Shown here: one piece after another, positions 7,970-14,645 of the stretch | Position numbering within the stretch: position 1 is the stretch's first letter | Layout of the letters: the number at the start of each line of letters is the position of its first letter | Origin: Methanomicrobiales archaeon | Lineage (GTDB): Archaea > Halobacteriota > Methanomicrobia > Methanomicrobiales > JACTUA01 | Direction of reading: 5' to 3' | Assembly: GCA_028678965.1 (NCBI GenBank) | Contig: JAJRCM010000009.1 | Span: 1 to 16,075 of the forward strand | DNA: 16,075 nt | Program-made: the position numbers and the translations under genes | Notes under the pieces: model-generated | What the model was told of the DNA's origin: nothing | Databases searched by the model: none | The model's input: the letters and a program-made list of their open reading frames with translations, nothing else

Positions 7970-8422
7970 TCAATTCGTCCTCTTGAGGCCTCTCGCAAAT
8001 GCCCGTGCTCCTGCCAGATCTTCCTCATTTGGCCTTCCTTTATTTATCCCCCCAAAGAGCTTCATGGGACCGAAGGTATCCCATCCCTTGCAGGAGAATT
8101 CTCCTATAATGGAGAATCCCCTGGTTGCCAGCCGTTCCTTCAGGGCTGCATGTTCCTCTATCCCTCCCTCGCCACTGGTAGAGAATATAAAAGCCTTTTT
8201 TCCGGTGACTGCTGGGAGGGTCTCTACAAACTGGAGGAGTGTCTTGTGATGCTTCCAGAAATAAATACCGGAACCAAATCCCACCAGATCATACATAGCA
8301 AGTGGGCGAGATGATGCTTGTGCGACGGGAACAAGGTCTGCCCCCAGCTCTTCTGCCATTACCTTTGCCACCTTTTCGGTATTCTGGTGGTGAATTGAAG
8401 TATAGATAATCAGAGTCTTCAT
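7970..8422 (-). CDS. Flavodoxin-family protein
   Basis: Small FMN-binding electron carrier or flavodoxin-like oxidoreductase, cytoplasmic. The 150-residue protein starts MKTLIIYTSIHHQNTEKVAK. The loop after the first strand (about 8-15) is the expected phosphate-binding site, but it departs from the classical T/S-x-T-G-N-T. YDLVGFGSGIYFWKHH (44-59) and FIFSTSGEGG (78-87) correspond to the two FMN ring-binding loops. The end, with GRPNEEDLAGARAFARGL, matches flavodoxin_5-type proteins of methanogens. The ATG at 8422 has a strong ribosome binding site GGGAGG about 10 bases upstream and a TATA box at 8462-8467, so longer readings are unlikely. The partner protein is unknown; the neighbours give no clue. 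It is divergent from uvsE. Confidence 0.88.
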   Translation of the reverse strand: MKTLIIYTSIHHQNTEKVAKVMAEELGADLVPVAQASSRPLAMYDLVGFGSGIYFWKHHKTLLQFVETLPAVTGKKAFIFSTSGEGGIEEHAALKERLATRGFSIIGEFSCKGWDTFGPMKLFGGINKGRPNEEDLAGARAFARGLKRTN

Positions 8423-8460
8423 GGGGCCATTCCTCCCTCTATGAGAATGTGCTGCTGGTT

Positions 8461-8468
8461 GTTTAAAG
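8461..8468 (-). promoter_or_regulatory. Putative promoter of the flavodoxin gene
   Basis: The minus strand reads CTTTAAAC here. A start about 25 bases downstream (near 8438) would give a leader of some 16 bases that contains the GGGAGG ribosome binding site. The TTTAAA core is symmetric and might also serve uvsE on the other strand, with a leader of about 90 bases. Confidence 0.45.
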
Positions 8469-8577
8469 TCTCCGCCTCCCAGGGGGTGGTCGATCCGATA
8501 TCCATCCCGATCGCGAGCTACCATGGCAGCTAGGCGGGAAACTACATCACCTCTCCTGCCTGACCGTACAGCAGGAC

Positions 8578-9480
8578 ATGAAGATCGGGTACCCCTGCAT
8601 CAACCGGACCATTGGCTGCAAGGGCGACCGCTCATTTCGCCTCGCTTCATATTCGGATGAACGTCTGGCAGCGACGATCAAGAACAACCTGGACTGTCTC
8701 CTTACCGTCCTACGATGGAACGTGGAGCACCGGATTTTCTTCTTCCGCATCACCTCCGATTTAATCCCCTTTGCCTCTCATCCGGTGTGCACGTTTCCCT
8801 GGCAGGAGCGGTTTGCCAGTGAGTTCCGTTCTATCGGTCAGTTCATACGTAACTATGAGGTCCGTATCTCCATGCACCCGGACCAGTTCGTTCTTCTGAA
8901 TTCACCTGATCATGGGGTGGTTGAACGAAGCCTCCAAGAACTCATCTACCATTCAGAAGTCCTCAATCTCCTTGATCTGGATCGCACGGCAAAGTTCCAG
9001 CTTCACGTCGGCGGCATGTATGGTGACCGGGAACGGAGCATCCAGCGATTTGTGAAGATGGTCTCTTCCCTTGACGAACAGATTCTCAGGCACCTCGTCA
9101 TAGAGAATGATGAGAAACTCTATTCAGTCGCAGATTGTTTTGGTGTGTTTGAGAAGACCGGGCTGCCAATACTGATCGATATCTTCCACCACACCTGCCT
9201 CAACCATGGTGAGGATCTGCAGGATCTCCTCACCAAGGTTGCCTATACCTGGCGAAGGGAGGATGGTATCCCCATGGCAGATTACAGTTCGCAGCACCCG
9301 TCAAAACGAACCGGCTCGCATGCTGAGACACTTAATGAGGAGGGCTTTCGGAATTTTCTGGTAGCATCCTACCCCCACAACATGGATCTCATGCTGGAGA
9401 TAAAAGATAAAGAGAGAAGTGCCCTCCGGGCAGTTGAACTTGCTTCATTGGACACGAGATTTTACGATGGAAGAGCGTAG
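8578..9480 (+). CDS. uvsE: UV damage endonuclease (UvsE/UVDE)
   Basis: Metal-dependent TIM-barrel endonuclease that nicks DNA 5' of UV photoproducts, starting alternative excision repair. The 300 residues equal the length of the Thermus enzyme. It begins at the family N-terminus (MKIGYPCINRTIGC). Likely metal ligands are seen in order: His68, His100 (SMHPDQF), His143 (LHVGG), Glu176 (VIENDE), Asp201 and His204 (IDIFHH), His248 (TGSHAE) and Glu274 (MLEIKDKE). The segment that in bacterial members carries a Lys-x-His pair is MADYSSQ (233-239) here; see findings. Only a close AGGA precedes the ATG at 8578, but the family N-terminus fixes this start. The gene stands alone and is divergent from the flavodoxin. 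Confidence 0.95.
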   Translation: MKIGYPCINRTIGCKGDRSFRLASYSDERLAATIKNNLDCLLTVLRWNVEHRIFFFRITSDLIPFASHPVCTFPWQERFASEFRSIGQFIRNYEVRISMHPDQFVLLNSPDHGVVERSLQELIYHSEVLNLLDLDRTAKFQLHVGGMYGDRERSIQRFVKMVSSLDEQILRHLVIENDEKLYSVADCFGVFEKTGLPILIDIFHHTCLNHGEDLQDLLTKVAYTWRREDGIPMADYSSQHPSKRTGSHAETLNEEGFRNFLVASYPHNMDLMLEIKDKERSALRAVELASLDTRFYDGRA

Positions 9481-9609
9481 CGCAATTTCTGACATAACGT
9501 GACAGTACTCAAAGACGGTGCTCATGGGCAGTGGTTACCGCCAATCTCCCGGTCAGAAGATCTTCGTCTCCTCGCATCCTTCCCCCCACTATTCTTCACA
9601 TAGCGGTGA

Positions 9610-9623
9610 GTATATAACTATAC
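9610..9623 (+). promoter_or_regulatory. Palindromic TATA element ahead of the ZIP transporter
   Basis: GTATA-taac-TATAC contains the TATA box TATATAAC and is itself a 5-base inverted repeat. Its centre would start transcription near 9641, leaving a leader of about 20 bases before the ATG at 9662. A symmetric site lying on the TATA box could also bind a repressor. The GGAGG at about 9627-9632 lies upstream of that start and is too far to be a ribosome binding site. Confidence 0.5.
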
Positions 9624-9661
9624 GAGAGGAGGGGTTTCTATAGACTCTGGATCCTTAGCCT

Positions 9662-10474
9662 ATGATCGATCCCATTCTGACTGCGAACCCCGTGATCCTC
9701 GCTCTCCTTGCCGGTTGCGGAACCTGGGCGCTCACAGCACTTGGTGCATCAACCGTATTCCTGACTCACCAGGAGGATCGGCGGCTTCTGGATACCATGC
9801 TCGGTTTCGCAGGAGGGGTGATGATTGCCGCCAGCTTCTGGTCACTCCTTGCACCGGCCGTGGAACTCTCGGGGGGTGGGCGATTCCCAGCATGGATTCA
9901 CGTGGGAACAGGGTTTCTGATTGGGGGAATTTTTCTGCGTGTCGTGGACTACCTCATCCCCCACCTTCATATCGGCTTTCCCACCACCATGGCAGATGGC
10001 CCCGCCAGCGGCCATTCGAAGAGTACCCTCCTCATCCTTGCCATCGCCCTCCATAATATTCCTGAAGGGCTGGCAATGGGTATTGCGTTTGGTGCCGTTG
10101 CCGCAGGATTTCCCCATGCTACGCTTGCCGGAGCGGTAGCGCTGGCACTGGGCATCGGGGTCCAGAATTTTCCAGAGGGTCTGGCAGTCTCCCTGCCCCT
10201 GCGGAGAGAGGGGAACTCCGCCAGCAAGAGCTTTTTCTGCGGGCAGATCTCGGGAGTGGTGGAACCCCTGTCTGCCTTCATCGGTGCTGCCGTGGTGATC
10301 GGTGCTTCCTCTCTTCTTCCCTATGCCCTGGCCTTTGCCGCAGGAGCGATGATCTTCGTGGTAGTGGAAGAAGTCATCCCTGAGTCGCAGATCCATGGCA
10401 ACACTGATCTGGCCACGATGGGCACATTGCTGGGATTCGTGGTGATGATGGCCCTGGGTATCGGTCTGGGATAA
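9662..10474 (+). CDS. ZIP-family metal transporter (GufA/ZupT-like)
   Basis: Inner-membrane transporter that brings Zn2+ or related divalent metals into the cytoplasm. The 270 residues fit the GufA branch, with about eight hydrophobic segments. The two metal-site helices are plain: HNIPEGLAMG (131-140; His131, Asn132, Glu135) and QNFPEGLAVS (168-177; Asn169, Glu172). A third acidic site EEVIPES (236-242) lies in a later helix. The loop between helices 3 and 4 is short but has HLH (101-103) and His118, a reduced form of the usual His-rich loop. The ATG at 9662 has no good ribosome binding site, but the TATA box at 9611-9618 is well placed for a short leader. Which metal is carried cannot be told from sequence. 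Confidence 0.92.
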   Translation: MIDPILTANPVILALLAGCGTWALTALGASTVFLTHQEDRRLLDTMLGFAGGVMIAASFWSLLAPAVELSGGGRFPAWIHVGTGFLIGGIFLRVVDYLIPHLHIGFPTTMADGPASGHSKSTLLILAIALHNIPEGLAMGIAFGAVAAGFPHATLAGAVALALGIGVQNFPEGLAVSLPLRREGNSASKSFFCGQISGVVEPLSAFIGAAVVIGASSLLPYALAFAAGAMIFVVVEEVIPESQIHGNTDLATMGTLLGFVVMMALGIGLG

Positions 10475-10475
10475 C

Positions 10476-10550
10476 TGGGGAGAGATCACACCGATAGCCT
10501 GCACGTACTGCGGATTTGAGACTGATGAGGAGTATCGTTATGAAGAGTAA
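10476..10550 (+). other. Startless CxxC zinc-knuckle-like fragment
   Basis: In a frame different from the transporter, the bases after its stop read GEITPIACTYCGFETDEEYR, then YEE and a TAA. CxxCG followed by a run of acidic residues looks like one half of a small archaeal zinc-ribbon protein. No ATG, GTG or TTG precedes it in frame before the upstream stop at 10446. It may be the remains of a lost gene or chance. Confidence 0.22.
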
Positions 10551-10668
10551 AGGGCAGCGGGGATCAGGGGGTGGAATGTGTACGTGCTGAATATATTGAC
10601 AGGGCAGTTGATGAATAGGAGTCACACTGTATCTCCCTCCTACTAAAAGAACGAGGTGACAGGGATCT

Positions 10669-10677
10669 GAAATATAC
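10669..10677 (+). promoter_or_regulatory. Putative TATA box upstream of the 147-residue protein gene
   Basis: GAAATATAC at this position would start transcription near 10698, about 25 bases ahead of the ATG at 10724. A second box, AATATATT, lies at 10590-10597. Assigned from composition and spacing only. Confidence 0.3.
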
Positions 10678-10723
10678 TGGCACACTCGGTTCCAGTTGTC
10701 CTCCACGCAACGGAACTTTTATC

Positions 10724-11167
10724 ATGCCAGGCTGTAATCGTCAGCATGCAGGACTGCAGTGTTCGGAAGGCGGGAGTCCTGCAGGGGGTTTTACTTTGCC
10801 CTTCCGGAAAGAGGACATATACGCTGATGCGAAAAAAAAGCTGCAGAAGCGTTTTACCAGATTTGATGGGTGGGAGCTGCTCGAGGGAGGGGAGACCGGG
10901 GAAGGAGGACCTGACTTTGTCTGTACTCTGGACATCCATCATAAGAAAATGAAAGTTTTATGCAATATTGTCGATAGCCCTCGAATCAGCAAGGATGACG
11001 TCCTCGATCTTGCTCAGCAGGCACGGAGTATCAGAGGATCATCGGGGGAGCTATTTCGTACGATACTTGCTGTTCCTGGAGATGTCCAGATTGCCGATAC
11101 GGTGAAAAATCTCATTCAGCGGAATAAGATTGAGCTGATGCGACTCGAAGGTATTCGGTATGAATAG
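10724..11167 (+). CDS. Hypothetical protein, possible restriction-endonuclease-like fold
   Basis: I do not recognise this 147-residue protein. It is soluble, with no signal or membrane segment. Residues 25-50 are basic and helical (EDIYADAKKKLQKRF). They are followed by a Gly-rich turn with GGPDFVCTLDIHHKKMKVLC (61-80), an alternating strand region NIVDSPRISKDDVLDLAQQA, and a last part VPGDVQIADTVKNL with IELMRLE. This order (helix, PDF strand, Lys-rich strand, helix, strand, closing strand) loosely recalls PD-(D/E)xK nuclease-like domains, but a complete active site is not evident. The ATG at 10724 gives a 24-residue N-terminus without structure. A TTG at 10796, preceded by GGGGG at proper distance and by a 9-base hairpin, is a credible alternative start. 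Confidence 0.65.
   Translation: MPGCNRQHAGLQCSEGGSPAGGFTLPFRKEDIYADAKKKLQKRFTRFDGWELLEGGETGEGGPDFVCTLDIHHKKMKVLCNIVDSPRISKDDVLDLAQQARSIRGSSGELFRTILAVPGDVQIADTVKNLIQRNKIELMRLEGIRYE
10747..10783 (+). repeat. 9-base inverted repeat at the 5' end of the 147-residue protein gene
   Basis: TGCAGGACT (10747-10755) and AGTCCTGCA (10775-10783) are perfect complements across a 19-base loop. The hairpin lies just ahead of a GGGGG-TTG start site (10784-10798), so if translation begins at the TTG it would be a leader structure. Confidence 0.5.
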
Positions 11168-11252
11168 GATTGGCAGGGACCTTTCTACCCGCGCCTCCAT
11201 ACTGAGAACTTAATGTGGTACGAAGAACCCACTGTTCTATACAGGCGATTGA

Positions 11253-11741
11253 ATGCTCTTCAGGAGGGTTCTCTTTGCTACCGATTTTTCAGATGTATCG
11301 CGTGAGGCACTGGGGTACGTCCTCAAATTACAGCAGGCGGGCTGTCGGGAGGTCGTACTGGTCCACGTGATTGATGAACGCGAGACGAACGCTATTCTCA
11401 CTGAACCATCCGGGTTCATAGAACCTTCAGGAGGGTATGAACATCAGATAATAACCCGCATGGGCGAGAACGCACAGAAAGAACTGGATGAGGTACGGCA
11501 AAGCCTGGTGAAAGCAGGGTTTAGGGTACTACCGTATCTGATCGACGGGGTACCTGCCCGTGAGATCATGCGGATTGCTGATGCCGAACGGGTGAACCTG
11601 ATCATCCTTGGTTCTCATGGTAAGACGAATCTCCTGCATATACTCCTCGGTTCGGTTTCGGAGAATGTCCTCCGCCATGCCCGACAACCAGTCCTGATCG
11701 TGCGACGGGGTTACGTGGCTGGGGAGCCAGAAGAATTGTAA
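11253..11741 (+). CDS. Universal stress protein (UspA family), ATP-binding type
   Basis: Cytoplasmic USP-fold protein that binds ATP and is usually linked to stress survival; its exact role is unknown. The 162 residues form a single domain. It opens with the strand RRVLFATDFSDVSREAL (4-20), whose Asp11 is the typical adenine-side residue. It ends with the ATP-phosphate motif G-x2-G-x9-G-S, seen as GSHGKTN (120-126) and GS (133-134), followed by ENVLRHARQPVLIVRRG. Since this motif is complete, it should belong to the nucleotide-binding class. The ATG at 11253 is preceded by GGCGAT, an imperfect form of the archaeal ribosome binding site. It lies 85 bases after the 147-residue protein gene on the same strand, so cotranscription is possible but not required. 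Confidence 0.93.
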   Translation: MLFRRVLFATDFSDVSREALGYVLKLQQAGCREVVLVHVIDERETNAILTEPSGFIEPSGGYEHQIITRMGENAQKELDEVRQSLVKAGFRVLPYLIDGVPAREIMRIADAERVNLIILGSHGKTNLLHILLGSVSENVLRHARQPVLIVRRGYVAGEPEEL

Positions 11742-11877
11742 TACCTTGCTAGATTCCACATGGGGAATGCCATCGGACAGATGACACCTCTCATCATCGC
11801 ACAGAATTCCTGGTGCTATTATCAATACATGGTCAAGACATAGGTAGTTGCTTCAGCAATGAAAGAATGGGGGGAGC

Positions 11878-11899
11878 TTTTTTATTCGCACATCGTGCG
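11878..11899. terminator. Terminator region between usp and msrA
   Basis: The two genes converge here. On plus, TTTTTT (11878-11883) lies about 135 bases after the usp stop and can end its transcript. Directly beside it is the hairpin CGCAC-atc-GTGCG (11887-11899), three bases beyond the msrA stop, which may define the msrA 3' end. Confidence 0.45.
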
Positions 11900-11901
11900 G
11901 T

Positions 11902-12378
11902 TTAGAGCTGGCAGCGTCCACCGCCCCGCTTCTCGAAGTACTGCTGGTGATACTCCTCTGCTCGCCAGAATGTGGAAGCAGGTACAATCTCGGTCACCAC
12001 TGGTTTTCGGTAGCGCCCGGATTGATTGATTCTATCCCTCGATGCCTCTGCAGCAGCTTTCTGCTGTGGTGTATGGTAAAAGATCACCGAACGGTAATTG
12101 GTACCGGTATCCGGTCCCTGGCGATTCAGCTGGGTGGGATCATGGATACGCCAGAATAGGTCCAGCAGGGTTTCATAGGTCACTTCAGTAGGATTAAATG
12201 TCACTTCCACCGCCTCAGCGTGACCTGTTGCCCCGGTGCAGACCTTTTCGTAGGTAGGATGTGGTACTCCCCCACCCATATAACCAACCTGGGTTGATAG
12301 TACCCCCCTCACCTGCCTGAATGCTGCCTCAACCCCCCAGAAACATCCAGCCCCAAAGGCAGCTTTCTCTATGGTCAT
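11902..12378 (-). CDS. msrA: Peptide methionine sulfoxide reductase MsrA
   Basis: Reduces the S-form of methionine sulfoxide in proteins and free methionine, repairing oxidative damage in the cytoplasm. The 158 residues cover the whole domain. They include the catalytic GAGCFWG (9-15) with nucleophile Cys12, YMGGGVPHPTYEKVCTGATG with GHAEAVEV, DPTQLNRQGPDTGTNYRS, and the EEYHQQYFEKRG end with a near-terminal Cys156 that can act as resolving cysteine. Two ATGs are possible. I chose 12378 because GGTGA lies 6 bases ahead of it; the ATG at 12384 adds two residues but touches that site. The start region holds an 11-base palindrome ACAGT-a-ACTGT (12404-12414) and overlapping hairpins further upstream. 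No msrB fusion is present. Confidence 0.96.
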   Translation of the reverse strand: MTIEKAAFGAGCFWGVEAAFRQVRGVLSTQVGYMGGGVPHPTYEKVCTGATGHAEAVEVTFNPTEVTYETLLDLFWRIHDPTQLNRQGPDTGTNYRSVIFYHTPQQKAAAEASRDRINQSGRYRKPVVTEIVPASTFWRAEEYHQQYFEKRGGGRCQL

Positions 12379-12384
12379 GATCAT

Positions 12385-12838
12385 TCACCTTGTTCCTTCA
12401 GAGACAGTAACTGTTCTTTCTCCCGTCAAAAGCTGATAATCAGCATCTGAATGCTGAGGTAGAAAAAGTTTCGATAGCATGGAGGGGGACTGAGAAAGAA
12501 GCCCCGGATCATGAGTCACGGGATACCTAGTACCAACGGTCGCTGGTAGCAGCCCCAAGCCTCCCTACAAAGGAGAGATCGACAAGTTCCTGTACGCTCT
12601 GCAGGATATTGCTCACCAGGATAAGGAGTGAGACGAACAGCAGTTTCCGGAACAGGTTCCATTCCGTAATCTCATTTGACAGTGACATTCGTATCCTGGG
12701 TAACACCTAAACTATGCCAGATCTTCACGTCTGGATGCATGATACCGTGATGGAATGGGCAGTATGTCGATGGATACACCTCGGACCTGGTACAATCCCA
12801 ACCTACTTGGGGTGGAGAGGGAGACCCTGTACTGACAC
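12385..12838. other. Intergenic region holding a MATE gene fragment
   Basis: Most of this 454-base gap is non-coding. The part next to msrA has the palindrome ACAGT-a-ACTGT (12404-12414) and two overlapping hairpins, GCTGAT-a-ATCAGC (12432-12444) and TCAGCAT-ctga-ATGCTGA (12440-12457). The middle (12527-12688, minus) is a truncated MATE exporter start. The part before the serine protease has a hairpin CCAGA-tcttcacg-TCTGG near 12718-12735 and no clear TATA box. Confidence 0.5.
12527..12688 (-). pseudogene. N-terminal fragment of a MATE-family exporter
   Basis: A 53-codon minus-strand frame starts with ATG at 12688, preceded by AGGA at normal spacing, and stops with TAG at 12527-12529. It reads MSLSNEITEWNLFRKLLFVS and then LLILVSNILQSVQELVDLSF followed by VGRLGA. 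That is the recognisable first helix and turn of MATE (NorM/DinF-type) multidrug exporters, in which a hydrophobic helix ends in a NLLQSLYNLVDTFFVGRLGA-like block. Intact MATE proteins have about 450 residues and 12 helices. Here the similarity ends straight after GRLGA, and no continuation shows in the other frames down to msrA. It is best seen as the remnant of a deleted transporter gene. That it survives as a one-helix peptide is possible but less likely. Confidence 0.6.
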
Positions 12839-13880
12839 ATGAGTGTTCCTCTTCAGAAAATGAGTCAGGAAAGCGGGGAGATGAGACCACGGGAAAAGGC
12901 ATCTCGCAGGGAGAGCCCTTCCGCGGAGTCAGAGGGTGACCTCCTCGATGCGTATTCCCGTGCGGTGGTTAGCGTCGTCGATCGGGTCGGCCCCGCAGTG
13001 GTGAGCATTGTAACCGAGCGGGAGACCAGAGGGGGAAAGACACTCCCTGCCGGAAGCGGTTCAGGGGTGCTTATCACACCTGACGGATACCTCCTCACCA
13101 ATGACCACGTCGCCCATAATGCCACCGGGATCACGGTCTATCTGGCGAGCGGAGAATCACTCTCTTCATCACTGATCGGTACTGACCCGGCTACCGACCT
13201 GGCAGTCATCCGGGCATATGGGCGTGATCTACCCTATGCCGAGCTTGGAGATTCCGAATACCTTGCGGTCGGCCAGCTGGCCATTGCCATCGGGAAACCC
13301 ATAAGGGTTCCAATCAACTGTCTCCACCGGTGTGGTAAGCGCTCTGGGAAGGGCTCTGAGGAGCAGAAGCGGGAGGCTTATTGAAAATATCATCCAGCAT
13401 ACTGCCCCGCTGAACCCGGGCAATTCCGGAGGCCCCCTGGTCGATTCCCGGGGTCAGGTGGTGGGGGTCAATACCGCCATCATACCTCTCGCCCAGGGGA
13501 TTGGTTTTGCTATCCCATCGACAACAGCACGGTGGGTGTTCTCACAGATCCTCACCCATGGGAGAGTGCGGCGGGGATTTCTTGGAATCACCGGACAGGT
13601 ACGCCTGCTCAATCGCCATAGTGTGCATCGTCTCTGCCTGGAAAATATATATGGTGTAGAAGTGATTTCACTGGAACCGGGCAGCCCGGCAGCAGAGGCC
13701 GGTATCAAGGCCGGGGATCTCATTCTCGCCATCAATCAATCCCGGGTGGAGTGCGTGGATGACCTCCACCATTTTCTCGCGGAGTGGCCGGTGGGTATGA
13801 AGGTAACGCTCACCGTCCTTCGGAAAACGGTTATGCAGACATTTAACGTCATCCCCGCAGAAGCAGGAGTGGTAGCATAA
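12839..13880 (+). pseudogene. HtrA/DegP-type serine protease, split by a +1 frameshift
   Basis: Trypsin-like protease with a C-terminal PDZ domain, normally acting on damaged proteins. The first frame (12839-13300) carries SGSGVLITPDGYLLTNDHV with His90 and DPATDLAVIRA with Asp120. The second frame (in phase from 13305) carries GFQSTVSTGVVSALGR, then NPGNSGGPLVD with the active Ser (codon at 13425) and a PDZ domain (YGVEVISLEPGSPAAEAGIK onward). The catalytic triad is therefore complete but divided. One extra base within 13301-13304 (ATAA) joins the halves; removing it gives 346 residues, normal for the family. There is no signal peptide or membrane helix, so the repaired protein would be cytoplasmic. 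Starts at 12839, 12860 and 12881 are all possible. It may be a true pseudogene or a sequencing error. The PHP gene follows after 4 bases. Confidence 0.88.
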
Positions 13881-13884
13881 GTAC

Positions 13885-14604
13885 ATGTCGATTCAGATGA
13901 AACTCGCGGGAGAGGGAGAAGATGCACAAGCCAGTTCCCTACGATTGGATATGCATGTTCACTCTGCCTTCTCCCGTGATTCGGTGGTGCCAGTAAGAAG
14001 TATCGTAAGAACCTGGCGACGGGCAGGTGTTCTCTCGCTGGTATGCGATCATAACACCATCAAAGGCTCTCGACGAATAATGGATGCGATCCGAACACTG
14101 AATCCTGAAGTACCAGAGCTACTCGCTGAAGAGATAACGACCACCTCCGGAGAGATCGTAGGTCTCTTTCTGAACGAGGAGATCCCACCAGGACTCTCCG
14201 CTGATGAGACCCTGGACCTCATTCAGAATCAGGGGGGGCTATCCCTCGTTCCCCACCCATTCTGTCGCTACCGATCACAGGCGCTCCATCATCACGCTCT
14301 TGAATCCCTTATCGAAAAAATCGATATCATCGAAGGATTCAACGCGAGGAACGTGGTGGATGCGGACAATGAGCGGGCATCGGTTTTTGCGAGAGAACGA
14401 AATAAGCCGATCTCAGTCGGATCCGATGCACATACACCCCTTGAACTCTCCAGGGTCTGGCTGGAGGTGCCTGTTTTTGAGACCCCTAAAGAACTCCTTC
14501 GTGGTCTTTATGGAGCACCCCTATCTTTCCGTCGTAGCAACTCCGCGGTCCACGTTATCACGAAAATGGTGAAGATGGCAAGAAGGCGGGATGTTTTCCG
14601 CTGA
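13885..14604 (+). CDS. PHP-domain metal-dependent phosphoesterase
   Basis: Member of the polymerase-and-histidinol-phosphatase superfamily (COG0613-like), a hydrolase with a multi-metal centre; the natural substrate (nucleotide, RNA end or sugar phosphate) is unknown. The 239 residues contain the four family motifs: DMHVHSAFSRDS (22-33; His24, His26), CDHNTIKG (54-61; Asp55, His56), EEITTTSGE (82-90) plus VPHPF (122-126, His124), and GSDAHTPLEL (179-188; Asp181, His183). The motif GFNARN (151-156) before the last block is typical of the PHP-associated C-terminal region. The C-terminus is strongly basic. The ATG at 13885 lies 4 bases after the stop of the frameshifted protease, so it was probably cotranscribed with it. 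A GGAGTGG at 13866-13872 may serve as a distant ribosome binding site. Confidence 0.9.
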   Translation: MSIQMKLAGEGEDAQASSLRLDMHVHSAFSRDSVVPVRSIVRTWRRAGVLSLVCDHNTIKGSRRIMDAIRTLNPEVPELLAEEITTTSGEIVGLFLNEEIPPGLSADETLDLIQNQGGLSLVPHPFCRYRSQALHHHALESLIEKIDIIEGFNARNVVDADNERASVFARERNKPISVGSDAHTPLELSRVWLEVPVFETPKELLRGLYGAPLSFRRSNSAVHVITKMVKMARRRDVFR

Positions 14605-14614
14605 AGAAAAAGTA

Positions 14615-14624
14615 TTTTATATAT
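14615..14624 (+). promoter_or_regulatory. TATA box for an apparently leaderless gene
   Basis: TTTTATATAT is one of the best TATA boxes in the window. Its centre (about 14620) lies 26 bases ahead of the ATG at 14646, which would make that ATG the first codon of the mRNA. This also separates the next gene from the htrA-PHP unit. Confidence 0.55.
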
Positions 14625-14645
14625 GGGATCACCGTATGGTTGCGC

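Noticed and set aside
7746..7973. 75-codon minus-strand frame downstream of the flavodoxin
   Set aside because: No ribosome binding site, no recognisable domain, and it crosses the GC-rich hairpins; a structured RNA region explains the bases better.
9842..10504. 220-codon minus-strand frame
   Set aside because: Lies opposite the ZIP transporter, whose metal-site helices are clear. The antisense translation is rich in His, Gln and Gly and has no family look.
12779..12838. Possible tRNA-like fold before the serine protease
   Set aside because: No T-loop consensus (GTTCGAATC) and no acceptor stem could be paired.
13301..13304. Programmed ribosomal frameshifting in the protease gene
   Set aside because: No slippery heptamer, rare-codon stall or downstream structure is evident at ATAAGGG; mutation or sequencing error is simpler.
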